This document shows positions 1 through 5,923 of a DNA stretch of 5,923 nt, piece after piece (the stretch's first letter is position 1; each line of letters opens with the position of its first letter). Position numbers and translations under genes: made by a program. Below the pieces are notes generated by a model. It did no database searches and had not been told where the DNA came from. It saw only the letters and a list, made by a program, of their open reading frames with translations. Source of the DNA: Phycisphaerae bacterium (lineage in GTDB: Bacteria > Planctomycetota > Phycisphaerae > Phycisphaerales > SM1A02). The stretch lies in the NCBI GenBank assembly GCA_016873355.1, contig VGXK01000142.1:1-5923 (forward strand). The letters are read 5' to 3'.

Positions 1-1539
1 GACGAGGGCCTCGCGATCGGCCATCGACGCGCGTTCGGGAACGATCATCGTCGCGTCGAACCACGGGGCCATCCGCCCCTGGTGCACGATGCTGCCGAAG
101 GCCCAGAGCCGCGGCGCGGAGATGCTCGAATCGCCGAGCCATCTCGACCATCGACGCGCCGCCGAGGCGCCGCCGGGCTGCGCGCCGCGCCACTCGACGA
201 GCGACGCGAGGCGACCGAGCACATCCGCCGCGGTTCCCGGCAGGTCGAATCGAAGCGGCCGATGCAGCAGCGAATCGATCGCGCGAAGCCACGCCTCCTG
301 CGCCTCGGCCGCCGGTCGCAGCTGCCGCTGCGCCTCGATCCACGCCTCGAAGCGATCGAAGTCCTCCTGCGGCGATCCGGAGAGCACGAGTTCCGTGATC
401 GCCGGAAGCTGCCGATCGAGCCACGACGCGGCGAAACGATCGAACGCGTCGCCCGCCCCCTCCGCCGGCGCGATGCGCTGTCCCGCGATCACGGCCACCA
501 CTTCCGGCGCCAGCCCCGGTTCGGAGAGCAGCGATCCGAGCATGCCGGCCGCCCACGCGCCGCGCCAGATCTCGCCGGGCGAGCGAGGCGCCGCCGCAAG
601 ATCCGCGCGGAACGGCTCGATGAGCGCTTCCGCCGTCGCGGAATCGTCGACGCGCCGAAGCAGCGACATCGAGCGGTCGAGCAGCGCGCGGCGCGTCACC
701 GCGTCGAGTCTCGGCCACGCGCGACCGACCGATCGCTGCGCTTCGCTCCACGCGCGAATCGCGCCGCGATCGTTCGGCGCCTCGTTCGCGATCGACTCGA
801 GCGCGAATGCGGCGCCTCGCGCCTGGGCGAGCGCCTGGTCGAGCTCGAGCGACGCGAGCGTGGCTCGGAAGCCTGGCACGCGCGGGTAGGAGACGGGAAC
901 CGTCGGAGCGCCTGCCGCGGCGCCGGGTCCGCTCGAGGGGCCGCCTCGTGCGCCGGGCGCCGTGGCCGCTCGATTCGCGGCCGCTCGATCGGCAAAGGAG
1001 GAGCCCGAGGGTGCGCCGCCTCCGGTCGCATCGCCAGCGTTCGCGGCGCCGGCGGCGGAGGTTCGCGCGCCGTCGGACGACGCCGACGCGGGCGCGGAGG
1101 TCGGTGCGTTCGCCGCCGCCGAATCCGGTCGGTCGAGCGACGGCACGATCATCAGCACGAGCATCGTGGCGAGCGCCGCGGAGACGAGCAGCAGTCCCGA
1201 GACGATGCCGAGCAGGATGACATCGGTCTTCGTGAGGGCGCGGGTCGGCGGCGCTTCGCTCGTTCCCGCGGCGCCGCCGGCGCTCGCGCGTGCGGCACGC
1301 GCGGGAGCACCGCCGCCGATCGCGGCCGTGGCTCGCATCGACGCAATGTGCTGCTGCAATCGGCCCGAGCGGGCGGCCGCCGCGAGTCCAGACGCCACGC
1401 GCGAAAGCCCCGCCGACGACACGCCGTAGCGCTTGGCGAGAATCGCGAGCCGGCTTCGCGCGGAGGCGTTCCAGCCGCCGCTCGAAAGGAGAATCGAGAG
1501 CACTTCGCGATCGAAGTCGGTGAGTCCCTGGCGATTCAC
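1..1539 (-). CDS. Hypothetical single-pass membrane protein, 3' end cut by the window
   Basis: The minus-strand frame from the GTG at 1539 runs 513 codons to base 1 without a stop, so the true C-terminus is outside the window. I do not recognise the family. Residues 1-66 form a compact helical head, with LTDFDREVLSILLSSGGWNA near the start and KRYGVSS after it. Residues 67-106 are Ala/Gly/Arg-rich. One clear membrane helix spans about 107-132 (DVILLGIVSGLLL through MLVLMIV). With basic residues before it (R100, K104), the head should be cytoplasmic. Residues 137-216 are an Ala/Gly/Ser/Pro linker. From about 217 to 513 the sequence is helical and Trp-rich (W264, W275, W325, W329, W373, W399, W417, W449, W464, W467), presumably periplasmic. 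The start overlaps the preceding TGA as GTGA and has a strong AGGAGG six bases upstream. The topology resembles a TonB/TolA-like transducer, but no TonB C-terminal domain is visible in the available part. Its function is unknown. Confidence 0.85.
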   Translation of the reverse strand, partial: MNRQGLTDFDREVLSILLSSGGWNASARSRLAILAKRYGVSSAGLSRVASGLAAAARSGRLQQHIASMRATAAIGGGAPARAARASAGGAAGTSEAPPTRALTKTDVILLGIVSGLLLVSAALATMLVLMIVPSLDRPDSAAANAPTSAPASASSDGARTSAAGAANAGDATGGGAPSGSSFADRAAANRAATAPGARGGPSSGPGAAAGAPTVPVSYPRVPGFRATLASLELDQALAQARGAAFALESIANEAPNDRGAIRAWSEAQRSVGRAWPRLDAVTRRALLDRSMSLLRRVDDSATAEALIEPFRADLAAAPRSPGEIWRGAWAAGMLGSLLSEPGLAPEVVAVIAGQRIAPAEGAGDAFDRFAASWLDRQLPAITELVLSGSPQEDFDRFEAWIEAQRQLRPAAEAQEAWLRAIDSLLHRPLRFDLPGTAADVLGRLASLVEWRGAQPGGASAARRWSRWLGDSSISAPRLWAFGSIVHQGRMAPWFDATMIVPERASMADREALV

Positions 1540-4346
1540 GCGGGACCTCCTGCCGGCGCTCCCGACGAATCCGGCGTCGGCGCAGGCGCAGGCGTCGGCG
1601 CAGGCGCAGGCGTCGGTGCGGGCGCAGGCGTCGGTGCGGGCGCAGGCGTCGGCGCAGGCGCCGCCGATATGCGTCGATCGAGCTGCGCGAGTTCGCGGCC
1701 CCACGGATCGGGACCCCACTCCGGAACGAGCGCGCGATGCTGATCGAGCACGGCTCGCGCCGCCGCCGGATCTCGACGAGCCAGAATCCGCACCTGCCGC
1801 GTCCGCGCTTCGAACCACGCCGCCTCTCGCGGCGGCAATCCCGCCACGAGCGATCGCAGGCATTCGATCGCGAGATCGTCGTCGCCGCGCTTCTCGGCAA
1901 GGGACGCGAGCACTTCGAGCGCGGTCGAGTCCGCCGGTCGTCGTTCGCGCAGCATCTTCACCGCGTCGAGCGCTCGCGCCTGCCGCTCCGCCGTCGCCGA
2001 CGACGAATCCGGCAGCTCCAGGGCCGCGCGCCCCACCGCAAGCGCAATCGCCGCGAGCGACGACTCGTCCATCGACGCGCCGCCGTCGGCGAGAATCGCC
2101 GCGCCGAGATCGACCGTGATCCCGCGCGAACGCTCGTCGCCGCCTCGCTGCGCCGCCACGAAGAGCGATCGCCGCGCGATCGACTCGAACGGCGTGCCGG
2201 GCGCCAGCGCTTCGAGATCGGCGAGCATCCGCGCCGCGTCGTCGATCCGCGACTCGAGCGCCGCCACCTGGAGCTCGCGCAGGCGGATCTCCGCGTCGAT
2301 GTCGGCGAGCTCGAACTCCCCCGCCGCTTCACGCGCCCGAAGCGAGGCGATCGCCGCCGTCGCGTCGTCGGCGCCCGCCGAGCCGAGCGCCAGCGCGCAT
2401 TCGATGCGGCGCCGCAGCCAGGTGCGCCGCGTCGACGCGTCCGGCGCATCCTCGTCGCGCACGAGGTCGAGGTATTGCGAGGCGAGCGGCACGCGCTCGC
2501 TCGACGACGCCGCACGGAAGAGGCGGTAGAGCAGTTCCTCCGCCGCCCGCAGCGCCTCCGGCCACGCCGTCGAACCGCGCGGCACCGCGAGCAGTCGCGC
2601 GAGCTCGTCGTATCCCGCGCTCGGCTGACCCCGGATCCGCGAGATCTCGGCGCGCGTGGCGAAGGCGCTCTCCGGGTAGCGCTCGATCAGCCGATCGACG
2701 ATCCGGTTCGAGGTCGCGTCGAGCACGCGACGATCGCCTTCGCCATTCGCCGCGGCGCGAGCCGCCGACTCGGCGGCGAGCCAGAGCGCTTCCGCCGCGC
2801 GAGGCGCGGGCAGACCCTCCGCCGCCTCCTCGAAGAGCGCGCTGGCTCGCGCGTGATCGCCGGCGCCGACGAGGCACCACGCCGCAAGCTGCTGCGCCGC
2901 CGCGCGGGCGGTGGGACTTGCGATCGCGTCGCGCTCGCGCACCGCGTCGAGCAGCGTGGCCGCGGCGCGGCGGAACGGCTCCACCCGATCGCCGGTCGAG
3001 TTCTTCGCGGACTGGTATTCGCGCAGTCCACGGATGTAACCGGCCACGAATCCGCCCGCGGGAAGCGCCGCGGTGGGGATTCGCTCCGCGAGATCGACCA
3101 CGTCGGAAAGCTCCTCCTGCGCCGCAAGCTGCGCCAGCGCCGACTGCGTGAACGGAACCGCGCCGTCGATCGCGAGCACGGATTCGGGTGAGCACTCGAG
3201 CACCGCCACGCGAAGCCACGCCGGCGGCACGGCCCCCAACCGCGCCAGCGCCTCGAGCTGGAGCTTCGCGGCCGTGAAGTCCTGCACGAGCAGGAGCGAA
3301 AGCAGGCGCCATCCCGGCGCGCTTCGGCGCACGCTCGCCGCCGTGCGCGAGTCGGCGAGCAGCGCGAACCACGGCTCGCCCGCCGCCGCTCCGTCGAGCA
3401 GCGTTCTCGCGATCGCGGCGCCGAGCACGGCGCTGGCGTAGGGCTCCTCGCCGCGGCGATCGACCGAGACGTCGTCGGGCACGGGATCGGCCGCGCCCGT
3501 GTCGAGCAGCGCCAGGAAGATCTCCTGCGCCTGCGTGGCGCGCTGATTCGACTCGCCCACCGATGCGCGCGGACGCTCCTCCGCTCCCGTCTGCATCGAC
3601 GACGATCGCGCGAGCATGGCCAGGTGCAGGTTCGCCCACGCCTGCACGAACTTGGTCGACTCGAGCACGAGTCGCTTGCGATCGACGGTGTCGAGCAGCG
3701 TCTCCGCCTCGAGTCCGACGCTGCGGTCGAGGCGACGATCGTCCTGTCGAAGATCGACTTCGAAGTTGCGGCGGATGCGCTCCGCTTCCGCGGCCACCGC
3801 CCGAAGCGCCGCCACCGCCGACGCCGGGTCCTCGCCCTCCGCGGGCCTGCCGAGACGCAGTCGCTCGAGTCGTCGCTCCTCGCGTCGCTGCCGCGCCCGC
3901 AGCGCCTCGAGCCAGAGCTCGTCGGCATCGACGTCCTGGAGGAACGGTCGAAGCTTCGCGGCGATTTCGACGCCCGCGTCGGGATCGAGCTCGCCCGATC
4001 GAAGCCGCCGCACCTCGATTCCGGCGAGCCGTTCCGCGAGATCGCGACGCTCGAGGTCGGAGCCTTCGCGCTCGAGCCGTCCGATGAGCAATTCCGCGAG
4101 CAGCCGATCGAGGCCCTGTCGTTCGAGCCAGAGCGCGAGTCGTTCCTCCGACTCGCGCGCCGTCGGCGGCGACGCCGCTCGCGGCGCGCCGGATTGCGCC
4201 GATGCCGCACGCGCACTCGCCGGCGCGGCGCTCGCGGACGCCGGCGCGACGCTCGCGAGGGCCGCCGTCGCCGACAGCGCCGCCGCGACGCGAACGATCG
4301 CGTCGCCGCACCGTCGCCCCGATCCCGCGCCGCCGCCGCGCCTCAT
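1536..4346 (-). CDS. Large predicted secreted TPR-like helical-repeat protein with PAPT-repeat C-terminal tail
   Basis: This product of 936 residues has no recognisable enzymatic motif. The N-terminus looks like a Sec signal peptide: basic residues 1-19, an alanine/valine-rich core at about 20-33, and a possible cleavage after ASA near residue 40. There is no lipobox cysteine. An Arg/Glu-rich helical, possibly coiled-coil region lies at about 143-200. From about 400 to 870 the sequence is nearly all amphipathic helices with TPR/Sel1-like spacing. Examples are AAWCLVGAGDHARASALFEEA (488-508), DRLIERYPESAFA (551-563) and AEKRGDDDLAIECLRSLV (817-834). A conserved-looking PEWGPDPWGREL follows at about 875-886. 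The C-terminus (about 896-925) is five APAPTP-type units and a short Gly/Pro tail. The ATG at 4346 overlaps the upstream exbD-like stop as ATGA and has GGGGAG eight bases upstream. TPR domains usually bind proteins. Given the operon, a periplasmic scaffold or load for the ExbBD motor is my inference. The TPR call is by eye and would need an HMM search to confirm. Confidence 0.8.
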   Translation of the reverse strand: MRRGGGAGSGRRCGDAIVRVAAALSATAALASVAPASASAAPASARAASAQSGAPRAASPPTARESEERLALWLERQGLDRLLAELLIGRLEREGSDLERRDLAERLAGIEVRRLRSGELDPDAGVEIAAKLRPFLQDVDADELWLEALRARQRREERRLERLRLGRPAEGEDPASAVAALRAVAAEAERIRRNFEVDLRQDDRRLDRSVGLEAETLLDTVDRKRLVLESTKFVQAWANLHLAMLARSSSMQTGAEERPRASVGESNQRATQAQEIFLALLDTGAADPVPDDVSVDRRGEEPYASAVLGAAIARTLLDGAAAGEPWFALLADSRTAASVRRSAPGWRLLSLLLVQDFTAAKLQLEALARLGAVPPAWLRVAVLECSPESVLAIDGAVPFTQSALAQLAAQEELSDVVDLAERIPTAALPAGGFVAGYIRGLREYQSAKNSTGDRVEPFRRAAATLLDAVRERDAIASPTARAAAQQLAAWCLVGAGDHARASALFEEAAEGLPAPRAAEALWLAAESAARAAANGEGDRRVLDATSNRIVDRLIERYPESAFATRAEISRIRGQPSAGYDELARLLAVPRGSTAWPEALRAAEELLYRLFRAASSSERVPLASQYLDLVRDEDAPDASTRRTWLRRRIECALALGSAGADDATAAIASLRAREAAGEFELADIDAEIRLRELQVAALESRIDDAARMLADLEALAPGTPFESIARRSLFVAAQRGGDERSRGITVDLGAAILADGGASMDESSLAAIALAVGRAALELPDSSSATAERQARALDAVKMLRERRPADSTALEVLASLAEKRGDDDLAIECLRSLVAGLPPREAAWFEARTRQVRILARRDPAAARAVLDQHRALVPEWGPDPWGRELAQLDRRISAAPAPTPAPAPTPAPAPTPAPAPTPAPAPTPDSSGAPAGGPA
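1546..1551 (-). promoter_or_regulatory. Ribosome binding site of the 3'-truncated membrane protein gene
   Basis: The minus strand reads AGGAGG here, six bases before the GTG at 1539. It is the strongest Shine-Dalgarno match in the window and lies inside the last codons of the TPR-like gene. It decides the GTG start, which has no in-frame ATG close by, and suggests that this last visible gene can recruit ribosomes on its own as well as by coupling. Confidence 0.85.
1573..1662. repeat. Five-unit 18-bp tandem repeat encoding PAPT-type repeats
   Basis: Five consecutive 18-bp units occupy 1573-1590, 1591-1608, 1609-1626, 1627-1644 and 1645-1662. On the plus strand the consensus is GGCGTCGGCGCAGGCGCA. 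Units 3 and 4 are identical to each other and differ from units 1 and 2 at two positions (C to T and A to G), both silent in the minus-strand reading frame. Unit 5 ends in C instead of A. Each unit encodes six residues of the Ala-Pro-Ala-Pro-Thr-Pro pattern at the C-terminus of the TPR-like protein. Because the unit is a multiple of three, gain or loss of copies keeps the frame and the GTGA junction with the next gene. Confidence 0.95.
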
Positions 4347-4762
4347 CCGCCCGGCTCCCCGGGCACGTAGGTCACCCGCTCGAATCCCGCGTCGGCCGCC
4401 GCCTGCATCGCCGCCGCCGCCGCCGACACCGGCGGTCCCGGATGCACCCGCACGAAGAGCCCCGGCTCGCGCGGAAGCTCGCGGAGCGCCTCGGCGAGTC
4501 GGTCGCGCTGCCGGAAGTTCCGAGTTCCGATCGTGAAGAGATCGCCCTCGGCATCGCGCCGAACCTCCACGATCTGCGGGGCGAGATCGCTCGCGCCGCC
4601 CCCGCGCGAACCGCCGAGCTGCGGCGAGAGCCGATCTTCCGGCCGCCCCGCCGCCGTGGTGAAGATGAAGTAGCAGAGCAGCAGGAAGGTGGCGTCGATC
4701 ATCGCCGCCACGCTCAGCGTGATGCGGGGTCGTCGACGGGAGCTCGAAGGTGCAAGTCGCAT
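4343..4762 (-). CDS. ExbD/TolR-family protein, second divergent copy
   Basis: This is a second, non-identical ExbD/TolR-type subunit of 139 residues. The N-terminus is strongly basic (SSSRRRPR) and followed by one membrane helix at about residues 16-37 with the core AAMIDATFLLLCYFIF. Asp23 aligns with the ion-carrying aspartate of ExbD. The usual proline before the (L/I)ID motif is absent, and Cys30 lies in the helix. A Gly/Ser-rich linker (about 49-58) leads to the periplasmic domain (about 63-133). That domain ends in FVRVHPGPPVS, an alanine-rich helix and AGFERVTYVP, which matches the last strand-helix-strand of the ExbD fold. The ATG at 4762 lies one base after the previous stop (TGA-C-ATG), with only a weak GGGA seven bases upstream, so translation probably depends on ribosomes finishing the preceding gene. 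Its stop overlaps the next start as ATGA. The family assignment is good. Whether it pairs with the first copy or forms its own dimer is unknown. Confidence 0.88.
   Translation of the reverse strand: MRLAPSSSRRRPRITLSVAAMIDATFLLLCYFIFTTAAGRPEDRLSPQLGGSRGGGASDLAPQIVEVRRDAEGDLFTIGTRNFRQRDRLAEALRELPREPGLFVRVHPGPPVSAAAAAMQAAADAGFERVTYVPGEPGG
4355..4360 (-). promoter_or_regulatory. Ribosome binding site of the TPR-like protein gene
   Basis: The minus strand reads GGGGAG eight bases before the ATG at 4346, inside the last codons of the second exbD-like gene. It supports this ATG, which overlaps the upstream stop as ATGA. Confidence 0.65.
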
Positions 4763-4763
4763 G

Positions 4764-5177
4764 TCAGCGTCCCGGGCTCACCGCGAGCGTGACGCCTTCG
4801 ATCCCCGATTCGCGCAGCGTCGTGAAGAGCGCATTGAGCGCCGCGGCCGGCGCGCCTCGATCGGCGCGAACCACGGGCCGGATCTCCCCCTGCTCGAGGC
4901 GCACGCGCCGCGCGATCGTGGCGAGTTCCTGGAGCGAGCGCGTGGAGTCGAGGATCACGATCTCGCCCGTGCGCGTGAGATTCACGATGAGTCCCGGATC
5001 CCGGCCTCCCCCGCGCTGTTCGCCGCGTTCGCGCGGAAGATCGAGCTCCATCTGCGCCTGCGCCGCGAGTTGCGTCGTCGTCAGGAAGAAGATGAGCAAC
5101 TGGAAGACGACGTCGATGAGCGGCGTGAGGTCCTGCTCGAGCGTGCGCGGTCGGTTGCTCCGGGCGCGGAATCTCAC
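4764..5177 (-). CDS. exbD: ExbD/TolR-family biopolymer transport protein, first copy
   Basis: This is the partner of the ExbB-like channel. ExbD/TolR proteins have one membrane helix with an ion-carrying aspartate and a small periplasmic domain that contacts the energy transducer or the cell wall. The product is 137 residues, a normal length for the family. A basic, cytoplasmic N-terminus (residues 1-15) leads to DLTPLIDVVFQLLIFF, with Asp22 in the position of E. coli ExbD Asp25. The periplasmic domain covers about residues 62-134. It ends in the usual pattern VVRADRGAP, an amphipathic helix and GIEGVTLAV. I chose the GTG at 5177 because it overlaps the exbB stop as GTGA, has a GGAG eight bases upstream, and gives the expected short N-terminus. 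The same frame stays open farther upstream to an ATG at 5651, but that stretch lies inside exbB and does not resemble ExbD. The next gene follows after one base. Confidence 0.93.
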   Translation of the reverse strand: MRFRARSNRPRTLEQDLTPLIDVVFQLLIFFLTTTQLAAQAQMELDLPRERGEQRGGGRDPGLIVNLTRTGEIVILDSTRSLQELATIARRVRLEQGEIRPVVRADRGAPAAALNALFTTLRESGIEGVTLAVSPGR

Positions 5178-5884
5178 GCGACCCGCTCCGGCGCGCGGGC
5201 CGGCGCCGCCACCGGCGAATCGACGAGCAGCACCATCTCGTCCATGAGCGCGCCCGCCTCGGCGGCGTACGCGTCGATGCGATTCCGCAGCCACGAATAG
5301 ATCGCCACGCACGGAATCGCCACCACGAGTCCCTGGAAGGTGGTGATGAGCGCGATGCTGATGTTGTCGGCGAGCCGCGCGTAGTAGTCGCTGTCGCCGA
5401 CGGCGCTCGTGGCGACGGTGTCGAAGGCGCCGATCATTCCCTGCACGGTGCCGAGCAATCCGAGCAGCGGCGCCACGGTGCCGATCGTGGCGAGACCGTC
5501 GGTGGAGCGCTGCAGGCGCGCCACCTGCTCCTCGCCCGCCTCGCGCAGCGCGTCCTTCATCTCGAACGCGCCGAACGGGCTTCGCAGGTAGCGAGCGAGT
5601 CCGGGGGCGAGCACGCGGCAGAAGAAGCTGTCGTTGAGCGGATCGGCGCAATAGGCGGCCGCCGCCTCGATCTGCCTCGCCGCGAGCATGCCTCGCACGG
5701 CGCGGATCGAGTCGGGCGGCAGGATCGAACTGCGCCGGATGATCGCCACGTGCACCACGACGAGCGCCACCGCGAACACGCTCAAGGCGATGATGAGGTA
5801 GCCGATCACGCCTCCGCCGACGATGAACTTGAAGAAGGAGGATTCGCCGTCGGCGGCCAGCGCGAGCAGGGACGTGTGATTCAT
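5174..5884 (-). CDS. exbB: MotA/TolQ/ExbB-family proton channel protein (ExbB-like)
   Basis: This is the channel subunit of an Exb/Tol-type inner-membrane motor. In the family, an ExbB pentamer surrounds ExbD and turns ion flow into mechanical work on a periplasmic partner. The 236-residue product has three hydrophobic helices, at about residues 24-49, 131-155 and 174-198. A cytoplasmic region of about 80 residues lies between the first two. The second helix carries the family signature LLGTVQGMIGAF, with Thr146 in the GTV(W/Q)G motif. The third has ALITTFQGLVVAIP, with Thr182 matching the conserved TM3 threonine. The glutamate at E. coli ExbB Glu176 is replaced by Ile177 in my hand alignment. 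The ATG at 5884 is preceded by only a weak GGAA. The frame stays open to the window edge without another ATG, GTG or TTG in the visible 39 bases, so a more upstream start cannot be excluded. It is the first visible gene of the operon and overlaps the next gene by four bases. The family call is firm. The exact paralogue (ExbB, TolQ or AglR-like) cannot be settled from sequence alone. Confidence 0.93.
   Translation of the reverse strand: MNHTSLLALAADGESSFFKFIVGGGVIGYLIIALSVFAVALVVVHVAIIRRSSILPPDSIRAVRGMLAARQIEAAAAYCADPLNDSFFCRVLAPGLARYLRSPFGAFEMKDALREAGEEQVARLQRSTDGLATIGTVAPLLGLLGTVQGMIGAFDTVATSAVGDSDYYARLADNISIALITTFQGLVVAIPCVAIYSWLRNRIDAYAAEAGALMDEMVLLVDSPVAAPARAPERVA
5186..5189 (-). promoter_or_regulatory. 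Ribosome binding site of the first exbD
   Basis: The minus strand reads GGAG eight bases before the GTG at 5177, inside the end of exbB. Together with the GTGA overlap and the match to normal ExbD length, it supports the GTG start over an upstream ATG. Confidence 0.65.
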
Positions 5885-5923
5885 CGGGGTTCCGTGGGGG
5901 GTTGGACGGGAGCGATCCGTGGC
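5885..5923. other. Short upstream region of exbB, no promoter visible
   Basis: These 39 bases precede the exbB start on the minus strand. They contain a C-run (plus-strand G-run at 5896-5901) and a weak GGAA near the start, but no recognisable -35/-10 pair, operator or stop codon in the exbB frame. Whether another gene of the operon lies farther upstream cannot be told. Confidence 0.5.

Noticed and set aside
1573..1662. Possible CRISPR or regulatory direct-repeat array
   Set aside because: The units are directly abutting 18-mers with no spacers, remain in the reading frame of a gene, and vary only silently, so they are a coding tandem repeat.
82..1743. Long plus-strand open frame of 553 codons
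   Set aside because: It is antisense to the end of the TPR-like gene and the bitopic membrane protein gene. Its translation is extremely Arg-rich with no domain or membrane pattern, as expected for a shadow frame in very GC-rich DNA, and its GAGVGA repeat is only the reverse reading of the PAPT repeat.
1737..3191. Long plus-strand open frame of 484 codons
   Set aside because: It lies wholly antisense to the TPR-like gene and gives an Arg-dominated product without recognisable features. The minus-strand frame has a signal peptide, helical repeats and coupled junctions.
2329..4311. Alternative minus-strand frame of 660 codons inside the TPR-like gene
   Set aside because: It is a shifted frame with Arg/Gly/Ala-only composition. 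The 936-residue frame starts with an ATGA junction and a ribosome binding site and spans the full gene.
4386..4762. Second exbD-like gene as a pseudogene
   Set aside because: The frame is intact, the membrane aspartate is retained, the periplasmic fold pattern is visible and both junctions are cleanly coupled.
4764..5651. Extended 295-codon version of the first exbD starting at 5651
   Set aside because: The extra N-terminal 158 residues are an out-of-frame reading of exbB, rich in Arg and His and unlike any ExbD. The GTG at 5177 gives the normal family length.

Overview
The window is about 5.9 kb of very GC-rich bacterial DNA. The minus strand is coding almost end to end: five genes run right to left with no real intergenic space. 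The GC content, the frequent GTG starts, and an ExbB-ExbD-ExbD-TPR gene order together suggest a high-GC Gram-negative-type (diderm) bacterium. A planctomycete such as the Phycisphaerae lineage is my best guess, but this is inference from gene content and not a marker-based assignment. Myxobacteria or another high-GC lineage remain possible.

Layout in transcription order, all on the minus strand: (1) 5884-5174, a complete ExbB/TolQ/MotA-type proton-channel protein of 236 residues; (2) 5177-4764, an ExbD/TolR-type protein of 137 residues with a GTG start; (3) 4762-4343, a second, more divergent ExbD/TolR-type protein of 139 residues; (4) 4346-1536, a 936-residue predicted secreted helical-repeat (TPR-like) protein ending in five PAPT-type repeats encoded by an 18-bp tandem repeat; (5) 1539-1, the first 513 codons of a single-pass membrane protein whose end lies beyond the left edge. 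Consecutive genes overlap by four bases (GTGA, ATGA, GTGA) or are separated by one base (TGA-C-ATG), so the set reads as one tightly coupled operon. Only 39 bases precede exbB, so the promoter is not in view. No tRNA, rRNA, CRISPR array, mobile element or terminator is evident.

Likely joint function: the ExbB-like pentamer and the ExbD-like plug subunits form an inner-membrane motor driven by proton (or sodium) flow. TonB or TolA, the usual partners that carry the force to the outer membrane, are not present in the window. Their place downstream is taken by the large exported repeat protein and by the bitopic protein, which has a cytoplasmic head, one membrane helix, an 80-residue flexible linker and a helical periplasmic domain. 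The most interesting hypothesis is that these two are the effectors or load of a non-canonical Exb/Tol-type motor with two different ExbD subunits.
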